Shown piece after piece: positions 7,301-13,749 of a stretch of DNA of 15,423 nucleotides; the first letter of the stretch is position 1; each line of letters begins with the position of its first letter. Where the stretch lies: the NCBI GenBank assembly GCA_905206455.1, contig CAJLHL010000055.1, positions 1 to 15,423 of the forward strand, read 5' to 3'. The stretch is from an uncultured Eubacteriales bacterium. Lineage in GTDB: Bacteria; Bacillota; Clostridia; Peptostreptococcales; Anaerovoracaceae. The position numbers and the translations under genes were made by a program. Below the pieces are notes generated by a model that had not been told where the DNA came from, did no database searches, and saw nothing but the letters and a program-made list of their open reading frames with translations.

Positions 7301-8588
7301 GCACGAAATCGAACATAAAGGTGAAATCGATAATTTTGAGCGTGTCATCTTTACGGAACAGATGGCGAAAGATTATACTATTATTATCCCGCAGATGGCG
7401 CCGATGCAGTTCGATCTCCTGGAGACGGCTTTCCGGGAAGGCGGTTATAACGCGGTCGTCCTGCCCGCGGTCGATAAAAATGCGGTGGATCTGGGTCTTC
7501 GGTACATAAATAACGACGCCTGCTATCCGACCATCGTTTCTCTGGGGCAGATCATCAGCGCCCTTCAGTCCGGAGACTTCGATCCGGACCGTACGGCGGT
7601 CATCATGTCGCAGACCGGCGGCGGATGCAGAGCAAGCAACTACATCGCTCTGCTCCGGAAAGCTCTGAAGGAGATGGGAATGGAACAGATTCCAGTGGTC
7701 TCAGTCAACTATGTGGGACTGGAAAAAAACCCGGGACTGAAATTTACGCCGAAGCTGATCTTCGGGGTGCTGTACGCTGTGCTGTACGGGGATCTTTTCA
7801 TGCGCGTCACCAACGCCACCCGGCCGTATGAAGCGGAACCGGGCAGCGTGGAAAAGCTGTATCGGAAATGGAATGAAATCGCCCGGAAAAATGTGATCGA
7901 CCGCAGTTTTTCGCAGTTTAAAAAGAATGTGAAACAGATCGTTAAGGAGTTTGATGAGATTCCTCTGTTAAACGTCGAAAAACCGAAAGTCGGCGTAGTG
8001 GGCGAGATTCTCGTGAAATACCATCCCAATGCCAACAACGACATCGTGGGTATCATCGAAAGTGAAGGCGGAGAAGCTGTCGTGCCGGATCTGCTGGATT
8101 TCTTCATGTACTGCCTGAAAAATAACGACTTCAATTACGAAAAGATGGCGGGAAGTTATTCCATGCACATGATTTCCAGAATCGGAATGAAACTGATCTA
8201 TCGGTACCGCGACGTGATTTCGAAAGAATTAATCGCCAGCAGGCGTTTCGAGCCGCCCATGCATATCGATAAGATCGCGGAAAAGGCGGAAACCGTCACA
8301 TCTCTGGGAACCCAGTGCGGCGAAGGCTGGCTGCTGGCCGGCGAGATGACAGAACTGCTGGACAGCGGCGTGGAAAATATCGTGTGTCTTCAGCCTTTCG
8401 CCTGCCTGCCGAACCACGTCACCGGCAAGGGTATGATAAAACCGCTGAGAAAACACAACCCACTTTCCAACATCGCGGCGATCGACTATGATCCCGGCGC
8501 CAGCGACGTCAATCAGCTGAACCGGATCAAACTGATGATGGCTACCGCTCATGCCAATCTGGAAAAAAAGAAAAAAGGAGAAAAATGA
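4356..8588 (+). CDS. Fused double ATPase activase / 2-hydroxyacyl-CoA dehydratase-like protein
   Basis: A 1410-residue cytoplasmic protein of the large BcrAD/BadF/HgdC-related group. Relatives of HgdC couple ATP hydrolysis to low-potential electron transfer through a [4Fe-4S] cluster; the reaction of this fused form is not established. Residues 1-265 are a first ASKHA ATPase (LGIDVGSTTVKL, ELGGEDAKI at 97, NGTCAGGTGAF at 117). Residues 313-580 are a second (FLGIDAGSTTTKA, DIGGQDMKC, NEACSSGCGSF at 437). Each has two Cys 39 residues apart (120/159 and 440/479), as in HgdC. Then comes a DUF2229-type segment with C601-x2-C604-x3-C608 and C627. The remaining half resembles dehydratase subunits (TACYPAKLVHGHI, NNDACYPTIVSLG, QTGGGCRASNY, LQPFACLPNHVTGKG). 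The ATG follows AGGAGG at 4339. The last codon overlaps the ACT gene (ATGA), so the two are coupled. Confidence 0.92.
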   Translation: MKLGIDVGSTTVKLVLLDDENKILYKRYERHMSSVFDKVAELLTDFRKEYEGEFHVTITGSGGLSLSNKLQIPFEQEVVTCSAAVTEMIPQTDVVIELGGEDAKITFYEGTIEQRMNGTCAGGTGAFIDQMAVLLNTDASGLNELAKSYQTIYPIAARCGVFAKTDIQPLINEGASHEDLAVSIFQAVVNQTISGLACGRVIRGNVAFLGGPLSFLSELRRRFIETLGLAEDQVIFPEDSQYYVAVGAALMSEKYPAADLDTLIQRINEPGGTESTDTKYLPALFEDGGDYREFSRRHSQHRVPRKDFSQVSGPVFLGIDAGSTTTKAALTDIEGNLIYTFYRNNEGSPVETSKILLKDIYSKMHEDMFIAYTVTTGYGEHLIKAAFGADYGEIETIAHYKAARSFLPDVDFILDIGGQDMKCIKIKDGAIYNIMLNEACSSGCGSFIETYAKSVDMSVSDFAEEAIHSREPVDLGTRCTVFMNSKVKQAQKEGATIGDISAGLSYSVIKNALYKVIKLRDVSEAGEHIVVQGGTFLNDAILRSIEMILGKDVIRPDIAGNMGAYGAALIGIERFDGKTPSGIVSREGLDHFSMTNMHTRCGLCENNCQLTISRFNDGSRFITGNRCERGAGHSRSAGDELNLFRYKYERLFSYVPLSEAEAHRGVIGMPRVLNMYENYPFWFTFFTKLGFRVELSPASSKEIYEKGMDTISSDTACYPAKLVHGHIKALIESGVKRIFYPSINYELVEDEGANNHYNCPIVAMYPEVIAGNMDDELEAGGVELIHPFLPYYDDKRLVQRLTEELAGMGVRASEVKTAVAAARAEDEAFKEDIRKKADEIIDYIEQNDKNAIILAGRPYHLDPEINHGIDQVISSFGFAVLTESSVAHRDHINRPIRVLDQWMYHTRLYRAADFAGTRDDIDLIQLNSFGCGLDAVTTDQVEEILSAHNKLYTVLKIDEGSNLGATRIRIRSLKAAIDERKEHEIEHKGEIDNFERVIFTEQMAKDYTIIIPQMAPMQFDLLETAFREGGYNAVVLPAVDKNAVDLGLRYINNDACYPTIVSLGQIISALQSGDFDPDRTAVIMSQTGGGCRASNYIALLRKALKEMGMEQIPVVSVNYVGLEKNPGLKFTPKLIFGVLYAVLYGDLFMRVTNATRPYEAEPGSVEKLYRKWNEIARKNVIDRSFSQFKKNVKQIVKEFDEIPLLNVEKPKVGVVGEILVKYHPNANNDIVGIIESEGGEAVVPDLLDFFMYCLKNNDFNYEKMAGSYSMHMISRIGMKLIYRYRDVISKELIASRRFEPPMHIDKIAEKAETVTSLGTQCGEGWLLAGEMTELLDSGVENIVCLQPFACLPNHVTGKGMIKPLRKHNPLSNIAAIDYDPGASDVNQLNRIKLMMATAHANLEKKKKGEK

Positions 8589-8860
8589 ATATGAAAGCAG
8601 TGATTACCGTAATCGGTCAGGACAAAATCGGCATCATCCATCAGGTGACATCCGTTTTGACGGAGTATGATGTCAATATCCTGGATATCAACCAGACGAT
8701 TATGCAGGATGTGTTTACCATGATGATGGTGGTGGATACTTCCAAAACGCCGGTATCCTTTGAGGAACTTCAGAAGAAGCTTGAAGAAAAGGGAAAAGAA
8801 ATCGGCATGTCCATCAAAATCCAGCACGAGGGCATTTTCAATGCCATGAATGAAATTTAG
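8585..8860 (+). CDS. ACT-domain protein, UPF0237 type
   Basis: A 91-residue single ACT domain covering nearly the whole protein: MKAVITVIGQDKIGIIHQVT is the beta strand, glycine turn and first helix, and NILDINQTIMQDVFTMMMVV supplies the following strands. ACT domains usually bind amino acids or small ligands and dimerise. This stand-alone type resembles the glycine cleavage regulator GcvR family, and the ligand is unknown. Its start overlaps the stop of the activase-like gene (ATGA at 8585-8588), with AAAAGGAG upstream inside that gene. Its stop TAG forms part of the next gene's ribosome binding site. ACT plus UPF0210 is a conserved pair in Firmicutes, which suggests that the ACT protein senses a ligand for, or regulates, the UPF0210 partner. 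Confidence 0.9.
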   Translation: MNMKAVITVIGQDKIGIIHQVTSVLTEYDVNILDINQTIMQDVFTMMMVVDTSKTPVSFEELQKKLEEKGKEIGMSIKIQHEGIFNAMNEI

Positions 8861-8870
8861 GAGGGCTTCT

Positions 8871-10229
8871 GTGATAAACGTAGACAAGATACTCAGCACT
8901 CTGAACATGTTCGAGAAGGAAAAGCTGGACTGCAGAACCATAACCATGGGAATTTCTCTTCTCGACTGCGCTCACTCCAACGGTGAGATCGCGAGACAGA
9001 GAATGTACGATAAAATCACTCAGAAGGCGGAGAACTTGGTCTCCGTAGGGGAGAGCATCGAAAAGGAGTACGGTATTCCCATCATTCACAAGAGAATTTC
9101 CGTGACTCCGATGTCTATCGCGGCCGGTTCCAGTACGGATGACAGCTATGTAGAATTCGCCAAAATGATGGATCGCGCCGCAAGAGAGACCGGTGTAAAT
9201 TTCATCGGCGGATTTTCCGCTCTGGTGCAGAAAGGTTTCACCAAGGGAGACCGGATTCTGATCGAATCGATTCCGGAAGCCCTGAAAGAGACAGAATTCG
9301 TCTGCTCTTCGGTAAATGTCGGTTCCACGAAGAGCGGCATCAATATGGACGCGGTGAAACTGATGGGCGAGACTATCGTTAAGACGGCGGAACTGACGGC
9401 GGATCAGGACAGCATCGGCTGTGCCAAACTGGTAGTATTTGCTAATGCGGTGGAAGACAATCCGTTTATGGCGGGAGCTTTTCACGGAGTGGGCGAGCCA
9501 GATACTGTCATCAACGTGGGCGTCAGCGGTCCCGGCGTCGTAAAAGTGGCGCTGGAAGCCTGTAAGGGTCAGCCTTTCGATGTGGTTGCCGATACGATCA
9601 AAAAAGCTGCTTTCAAAGTTACGAGGATGGGCATGCTGGTCGCCAGCGAAGCTTCCAGAAGACTGGACATGCCTTTCGGTATCGTAGATCTTTCTCTGGC
9701 TCCGACGCCGGCGGTGGGCGACAGCATCGCCAGAGTGCTGGAAGAAATCGGCTTGGAGGTCTGCGGCGCTCCGGGCACCACCGCGGCCCTGGCCATGCTC
9801 AACGACGCGGTGAAAAAGGGCGGCGTTATGGCGTCTTCTCATGTGGGCGGTCTCAGCGGCGCGTTTATTCCTGTCAGTGAGGATGAAGGCATGATCGCCG
9901 CGGTAAATTCCGGCGCACTCTCCATCGAAAAACTGGAAGCCATGACATGTGTCTGCTCCGTAGGTCTGGATATGATCGCCGTTCCGGGAACGACGACTCC
10001 TGCGACGATCTCCGGAATCATCGCGGATGAAGCTGCCATCGGCGTGATCAACAATAAGACCACGGCGGTGAGAATCATTCCTGTCATCGGAAAAGACGTG
10101 GGCGACAGCATCGAAATGGGCGGTCTGCTGGGTACGGCGCCGGTGATGCCGGTGAGCAGGTACAGCTGTGAGGACTTTGTCGCCAGAGGCGGCAGAATCC
10201 CTGCGCCGATCCACTCCATGAAAAATTAG
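8871..10229 (+). CDS. UPF0210 (PFL-like) family protein
   Basis: A 452-residue soluble protein of UPF0210, annotated in databases as PFL family because of distant likeness to pyruvate formate-lyase folds. Its activity is unknown. Family blocks include DCRTITMGISLLDC near the start, HKRISVTPMSIAAGSS, NVGSTKSGINMDAVKLMGE, NPFMAGAFHGVGEPD, and APTPAVGDSIARVLEE. The C-terminus GGRIPAPIHSMKN is also typical. The start is the GTG at 8871 (INVDKILSTLNMFEKEKLD), five bases after AGGAGGG (8859-8865). The frame is open to an ATG at 8850, but that start would overlap the ACT gene, lacks a ribosome binding site and makes the protein too long at its N-terminus. It is the third gene of the coupled operon and ends it. 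Confidence 0.92.
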   Translation: MINVDKILSTLNMFEKEKLDCRTITMGISLLDCAHSNGEIARQRMYDKITQKAENLVSVGESIEKEYGIPIIHKRISVTPMSIAAGSSTDDSYVEFAKMMDRAARETGVNFIGGFSALVQKGFTKGDRILIESIPEALKETEFVCSSVNVGSTKSGINMDAVKLMGETIVKTAELTADQDSIGCAKLVVFANAVEDNPFMAGAFHGVGEPDTVINVGVSGPGVVKVALEACKGQPFDVVADTIKKAAFKVTRMGMLVASEASRRLDMPFGIVDLSLAPTPAVGDSIARVLEEIGLEVCGAPGTTAALAMLNDAVKKGGVMASSHVGGLSGAFIPVSEDEGMIAAVNSGALSIEKLEAMTCVCSVGLDMIAVPGTTTPATISGIIADEAAIGVINNKTTAVRIIPVIGKDVGDSIEMGGLLGTAPVMPVSRYSCEDFVARGGRIPAPIHSMKN

Positions 10230-10389
10230 CGACAAAATATGACGATAAAAATTTGAAGTTTCGGAAATATTCAGCCGATTTACGGCGATATCATTTATAT
10301 TTTTCGAAGTTTTTCGGAACTTTCCCGGTATTTTTACGGCGGCAGATCGTAAAATCAGAGAATATATGAGCTGACAAACGATTCACACA
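10230..10389. other. AT-rich spacer after the UPF0210 gene
   Basis: This spacer has no gene. A short GCCG-ATTTA-CGGC hairpin near 10279 and T-rich runs after it could act as a weak terminator for the upstream operon, but no strong stem with adjoining T tract is seen. Confidence 0.35.
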
Positions 10390-10418
10390 TTGAACTCAGA
10401 CAGCAAATGTGCTATACT
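10390..10418 (+). promoter_or_regulatory. Good sigma-A promoter upstream of yebC
   Basis: TTGAAC (10390-10395), exactly 17 bases, then TATACT (10413-10418), with TG one base before the -10 box (an extended -10). Transcription would start near 10425. The strong terminator at 10453 lies only about 30 bases downstream. Confidence 0.75.
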
Positions 10419-10452
10419 TCTTCCGGGAATTATAATAAAACGAAAGTCTGAA

Positions 10453-10491
10453 GCATCTCTTTTCAGGGCTGAAAAGAGATGCGCGGTTTTT
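10453..10491 (+). terminator. Strong hairpin terminator between promoter and yebC
   Basis: GCATCTCTTTTC (10453-10464) pairs perfectly with GAAAAGAGATGC (10471-10482) around AGGGCT, followed by GCGG and five T. This is an unusually perfect intrinsic terminator. As placed, it would end transcripts from 10425 after about 65 bases. It might be a conditional attenuator for yebC or the end of a tiny RNA. I see no obvious antiterminator arm. Confidence 0.85.
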
Positions 10492-10536
10492 CGTTGGTAT
10501 TTTCAAATATATTGATTGAAGGAGATGGAAGACAGA

Positions 10537-11262
10537 ATGGGCAGACATGGTACGATTGCCGGCAGAAAGGCTGCACAGGATGCAAAGAGAGCAGCTAACT
10601 TTACGAAATACGCCCGTGTAATCACGATCGCCGCCAAGGCAGGCGGAGATCCCGACTATAACGTGGCTCTCAAGCATGCGATTGACCGGGCAAAAGGCAT
10701 CAATATGCCGAACGACAAGATTCAGAAAGCGATCAAAAAAGGAACCGGCGAACTGGACGGTGAACTTCTTGTGGAAGGTTCTTTCGAAGGTTACGGAGCC
10801 GGCGGTGTAGCTGTTATCGTCGATGTGCTCACGGATAACAATAACAGAACCACAGCTTTTGTGAAGCATGCTTTTGACAAATATAACGGAAATCTCGGCA
10901 AACCGGGATGTGTATCCTACATGTTCGAGAGAAAAGGTCTGATTATCATCGAAAAAACAGATGCGGTGGATGAAGACGCTCTCATGGAAGTCGGTATGGA
11001 AGCGGGAATGGAAGACATGCAGGTCCTCGAGGATTCCTACGAAATATACACTTCGGTAGAAGATTTTAACGCGGTGAGCAGCGCTCTCAGAGAAGCGGGA
11101 TATGAATTTGTGGAGGCGGATATCGAATATCTCCCTTCGATGGAATCCACACCGACGGAGGAATCCGACATCAAAGCGCTGAAGAAAATGATCGCAGATC
11201 TGGAAGATAACGACGACGTTCAGAAAGTCACGACAAACTGCAGTCTCGATCTGGAGGATTGA
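10537..11262 (+). CDS. yebC: YebC/PmpR family protein (translation or transcription factor)
   Basis: A 241-residue member of the YebC/PmpR/TACO1 family. Members have been described as transcriptional regulators and, more recently, as ribosome-associated factors that help translate difficult motifs such as polyproline. The N-terminal domain is plain: MGRHGTIAGRKAAQDAKRAA, FTKYARVITIAAKAGGDPDY, and MPNDKIQKAIKKGTGE. EGYGAGGVAVIVDVLTDNNN and NLGKPGCVSYMFERKGLI mark the second domain. The ATG at 10537 is chosen because it begins the family-conserved MGRHGTIAGRK; AAGGAG lies 12 bases upstream. In-frame TTG (10516) and ATG (10525) starts would be at or too near that site. It is a single gene behind a promoter/terminator arrangement and is followed by RNA-type sequence. 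Confidence 0.93.
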   Translation: MGRHGTIAGRKAAQDAKRAANFTKYARVITIAAKAGGDPDYNVALKHAIDRAKGINMPNDKIQKAIKKGTGELDGELLVEGSFEGYGAGGVAVIVDVLTDNNNRTTAFVKHAFDKYNGNLGKPGCVSYMFERKGLIIIEKTDAVDEDALMEVGMEAGMEDMQVLEDSYEIYTSVEDFNAVSSALREAGYEFVEADIEYLPSMESTPTEESDIKALKKMIADLEDNDDVQKVTTNCSLDLED

Positions 11263-11286
11263 TGAAAAAGACCGGCGCTGTATAAA
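11259..11286 (+). promoter_or_regulatory. Possible promoter for the hairpin cluster
   Basis: TTGATG (11259-11264) overlaps the yebC stop codon. A 16-base spacer leads to TATAAA (11281-11286). A perfect 10-base palindrome GAGTATACTC lies at 11291-11300, close to the expected start near 11293, and could be a protein site. Transcription would run through the hairpins to the terminator at 11481. Partial consensus only. Confidence 0.4.
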
Positions 11287-11349
11287 AGGGGAGTATACTC
11301 TTTAAACAGGCCAGTCTGCCGGAGTTTGCACCGATTTGAATTTTCAGTC

Positions 11350-11474
11350 GGGAGCTGCCTGCAGCAAGCTGCAGCGCGCAACAGACGGCAGAAGCCGTCT
11401 TCCTCCGCTCATATTATGAGCTTCGCTGCCGTATTTTGCGATACAGCTGAAGCTGTGTAAAATACGCAGTTCCC
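11350..11474 (+). ncRNA. Multi-hairpin structured element, possibly a novel small RNA
   Basis: The stretch folds into consecutive perfect stems. CTGCAG-CAAG-CTGCAG is at 11359-11374; AGACGGC-AGAA-GCCGTCT at 11383-11400; GCTCAT-ATT-ATGAGC at 11407-11421. A longer arm has CGTATTTT (11430) pairing AAAATACG (11459-11466), with ATACAGC/GCTGTGT inside and a GCG bulge. GGGAGCTGC (11350-11358) can pair GCAGTTCCC (11466-11474) with one G-U, enclosing all of them as a multibranch loop. A candidate promoter precedes it and a terminator follows. It matches no RNA family I know. Alternatives are a mobile palindromic repeat or folded DNA with no transcript. Confidence 0.45.
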
Positions 11475-11480
11475 ATACAG

Positions 11481-11513
11481 AAATTGCCCGGCTTTAGCCG
11501 GATTGCAATTTTT
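11481..11513 (+). terminator. Terminator ending the hairpin cluster
   Basis: AAATTGC (11481-11487) pairs GCAATTT (11505-11511). CCGGC (11488-11492) pairs GCCGG (11497-11501) around TTTA. The T run at 11509-11513 is partly inside the stem. It ends four bases before the -35 box of the 6S RNA promoter and so insulates the two units. Confidence 0.7.
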
Positions 11514-11516
11514 CAG

Positions 11517-11545
11517 TTGTCAACGGCTCATATAAATTGTATTAT
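11517..11545 (+). promoter_or_regulatory. Sigma-A promoter of the 6S RNA gene
   Basis: TTGTCA (11517-11522), 17 bases, then TATTAT (11540-11545). Each box is one base from consensus. Transcription would start near 11552, just before the 6S closing helix. Confidence 0.82.
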
Positions 11546-11552
11546 AAGAGTA

Positions 11553-11753
11553 GAATAAAAGAAGTATCCTAGGATGTGCGTTATGGTCATGTAATTTAAC
11601 CTACAATACGTTCACGGGAATTCGCGTTCCGTCATTCAGAGCCATGCCCTCCGCTTCGGCCGGGGGAAGATTCGATGTGCCGGACAGAATACCCACCTAT
11701 CATATGATAGGGAGTGAATTAGTGGCCGGACGGCATTTTGGGATACTTTTTTT
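11553..11753 (+). ncRNA. ssrS: 6S RNA (SsrS), regulator of RNA polymerase
   Basis: 6S RNA imitates an open promoter and binds housekeeping RNA polymerase. Here 11563-11576 (AGTATCCTAGGATG) pairs 11734-11747 (CATTTTGGGATACT) over 14 bp with three wobbles, and a T run (11747-11753) ends it. Next inside, GGTCAT pairs GTGGCC, as in known 6S closing stems; the GATG-TGCG and GGACGGCAT sides echo E. coli 6S. An unpaired central bubble follows, with the 3' bubble hairpin CCTATC-ATAT-GATAGG (11696-11711) where E. coli has its CCUUGAAC hairpin. The distal arm pairs GGG/CCC, ATTC/GAAT and GTTCCG/CGGAC and is capped by a C(TTCG)G tetraloop at 11655. Length of about 195 bases, layout and own promoter agree with 6S. 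The identification rests on structure, not on a database search. Confidence 0.82.
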
Positions 11754-12037
11754 ATTATAAATTCAAACCGAAAAGGCAGGGAATTCGCTGCGCCTGTACG
11801 GGCGGCGAAAGGAACTGCCGGGGAAAGATTTGACAGCAGTGAGGGGCGGAGAGGCACCGGTATCCCTTCACGGGCAGAAAACAATACGCGCATATGAAGT
11901 CGCGGTCAGCGAAGTCATACTCTGTGAAATACCAGGCGCGGATTGGAAAACACAGATGATGTTGACGTGACCCCGTCTTCGGGGCAGGGAAACATGATAA
12001 TTTCACTCTATTTTTTATGAAGCAAAGGAGAAAGCCA
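11754..12037. other. Leader/spacer between 6S RNA and fhs
   Basis: This stretch of 284 bases contains no recognised gene. Frame 1 is open for 69 codons from 11761 to a TGA at 11968-11970, but it has no ATG; a TTG at 11830 has only a weak purine run before it. Its late part (AYEVAVSEVILCEIPGADW) looks mildly coding-like and may be a remnant. A CCCCG-TCTT-CGGGG hairpin at 11971-11984 has no adjoining T run. I looked for a ZTP riboswitch, common before fhs in Clostridia, and did not find its conserved blocks. No clear promoter for fhs is visible; TTGACA at 11830 has no partner at normal spacing. Confidence 0.5.
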
Positions 12038-13717
12038 ATGGGATTTAAATCAGACATCGAAATCGCTCAGGAAGCAGAACTTATGCACATCAACGAGATA
12101 GCGAAGATTGCGGGTGTGAGTGAAGACTACCTCGAATTATACGGAAAGTATAAAGCGAAGGTGGATTACAACATCCTGAACGACATGAAAGACAGAGAAA
12201 ACGGAAAGCTTATTCTCGTTACAGCCATCAATCCGACACCTGCAGGCGAAGGCAAGACAACCGTCTCAGTAGGTCTGGGAGACGCGCTGAAAAAGATCGG
12301 AAAAAACACGGTAATCGCGCTGAGAGAGCCTTCTCTGGGTCCGGTATTCGGAGTAAAGGGCGGCGCTGCAGGCGGCGGCTACGCGCAGCTGATTCCTATG
12401 GAAGACATCAACCTGCATTTTACCGGTGACATACATGCGGTAACTACCGCAAACAATCTCATCGCCGCTATGCTGGACAATCATATTCAGCAGGGCAATC
12501 GACTGAATGTAGACGTAAGAAGAGTCGTGTGGAAGAGATGTCTCGATATGAACGACAGACAGCTTCGTTTTATCGTAAACGGGCTGGGCGGCAAGGCAAA
12601 CGGCGTGCCGAGAGAAGACGGATTCGATATCAGCGTGGCTTCGGAAATCATGGCAATTTTATGTCTGGCCAGCGATATCGATGATCTGAAGGCGAGAGTG
12701 GGCAGAATTATCGTAGCTTACGACCGGGAGGGTCAGCCGGTCACCGCGGCGGATATCAAAGCTCAGGGTGCTGTGGCGGCTCTCATGAAAGACGCTCTGA
12801 AGCCGAATCTGGTACAGACGCTGGAGCATACCCCGGCGTTCGTTCACGGCGGACCTTTCGCTAATATCGCTCACGGATGCAACAGTGTGATGGCGACGAA
12901 GATCGCTCTGAAGTTAGGCGATTATGTGGTGACGGAAGCCGGTTTCGGTGCGGATCTGGGTGCGGAGAAGTTCCTGGATATCAAATGCAGACAGAGCGGA
13001 TTAAAGCCGGACGCTGTCGTCGTAGTGGCTACCGCAAGAGCTCTGAAGCTCCACGGCGGCGTTCCTAAGACAGATTTAAATAATGAAAATGTTCCTGCTA
13101 TCGAAAAGGGAATCGAAAACCTGCTGAAGCATGTGGAAAATATGCAGAATGTATACGGCATGTCGACGGTGGTAGCTATCAATCGTTTCCCTACCGATAC
13201 TGAAGCGGAACTGAAGTTTATCGAAGATAAGTGCAAAGAGATCGGCGTAAACGTAAAACTGACGGAAGTCTGGGGCAAAGGCGGCGAAGGCGGCGTGGCT
13301 CTGGCGGAAGAAGTCGTGCGTCTCATCGAAGAAGATAAGAGCGACTTCACATTCTCCTATGACGATTCTCTCTCCATCAGAGAAAAGATCGAAGCGATTG
13401 CAAAGAAAATATACGGCGCTGACGGCGTGGATTTCATCGGCAAATCCGCGGCGGAAATCGATACGATCGAATCTCTCGGATTCAGGAATCTGCCGGTATG
13501 TATCGCTAAGACGCAGTATTCTCTCTCCGACGATGCGAAGAAACTGGGCAGACCGTCCGGATTTAGAATCAGCATCCGCAGCGCGAAGGTGTCAGCGGGT
13601 GCGGGCTTCGTCGTAGCTCTGGCAGGAGATATCATGACTATGCCGGGTCTGCCGAAGATTCCGGCTGCGGAGAATATCGACGTGGACAGTACCGGAAAGA
13701 TCAGCGGATTATTTTAA
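12038..13717 (+). CDS. fhs: Formate-tetrahydrofolate ligase
   Basis: Joins formate to tetrahydrofolate with ATP, giving 10-formyl-THF for purine and formyl-Met synthesis or, in acetogens, the methyl branch of the Wood-Ljungdahl pathway. The protein has 559 residues, the usual length. Motifs are the P-loop TPAGEGKTT at residues 67-75, REPSLGPVFGVKGGAAGGGY, LIPMEDINLHFTGDIHAVT and the folate-site region EAGFGADLGAEKF. The C-terminus IMTMPGLPKIPAAENID is also conserved. The ATG at 12038 is chosen because AAGGAG (12025-12030) lies seven bases upstream and homologues begin with similar MGFKSDIEIAQ-type sequence. An in-frame ATG at 12017 would precede the ribosome binding site. It heads the C1 operon fhs-fchA-folD, with 32 bases to the next gene. 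Confidence 0.97.
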   Translation: MGFKSDIEIAQEAELMHINEIAKIAGVSEDYLELYGKYKAKVDYNILNDMKDRENGKLILVTAINPTPAGEGKTTVSVGLGDALKKIGKNTVIALREPSLGPVFGVKGGAAGGGYAQLIPMEDINLHFTGDIHAVTTANNLIAAMLDNHIQQGNRLNVDVRRVVWKRCLDMNDRQLRFIVNGLGGKANGVPREDGFDISVASEIMAILCLASDIDDLKARVGRIIVAYDREGQPVTAADIKAQGAVAALMKDALKPNLVQTLEHTPAFVHGGPFANIAHGCNSVMATKIALKLGDYVVTEAGFGADLGAEKFLDIKCRQSGLKPDAVVVVATARALKLHGGVPKTDLNNENVPAIEKGIENLLKHVENMQNVYGMSTVVAINRFPTDTEAELKFIEDKCKEIGVNVKLTEVWGKGGEGGVALAEEVVRLIEEDKSDFTFSYDDSLSIREKIEAIAKKIYGADGVDFIGKSAAEIDTIESLGFRNLPVCIAKTQYSLSDDAKKLGRPSGFRISIRSAKVSAGAGFVVALAGDIMTMPGLPKIPAAENIDVDSTGKISGLF

Positions 13718-13749
13718 CCGGTCGGGAAATCTTAAGGAGAGAAACGATT

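Noticed and set aside
8838..10235. A 465-codon open frame on the - strand opposite the UPF0210 gene
   Set aside because: It mirrors the real gene, has no ribosome binding site, and its product is a low-complexity mix rich in H, R and D that resembles no protein family.
11350..11513. CRISPR array or integron attC-like sites in the hairpin cluster
   Set aside because: The hairpins differ in sequence and spacing; there are no identical direct repeats, no unique spacers and no cas or integrase gene nearby.
11754..12016. ZTP (pfl motif) or THF riboswitch before fhs
   Set aside because: Riboswitches of this kind are common at such genes, but I could not find the conserved CGUGACUGGCG-type or CCGCCUGGGC-type blocks on the + strand.
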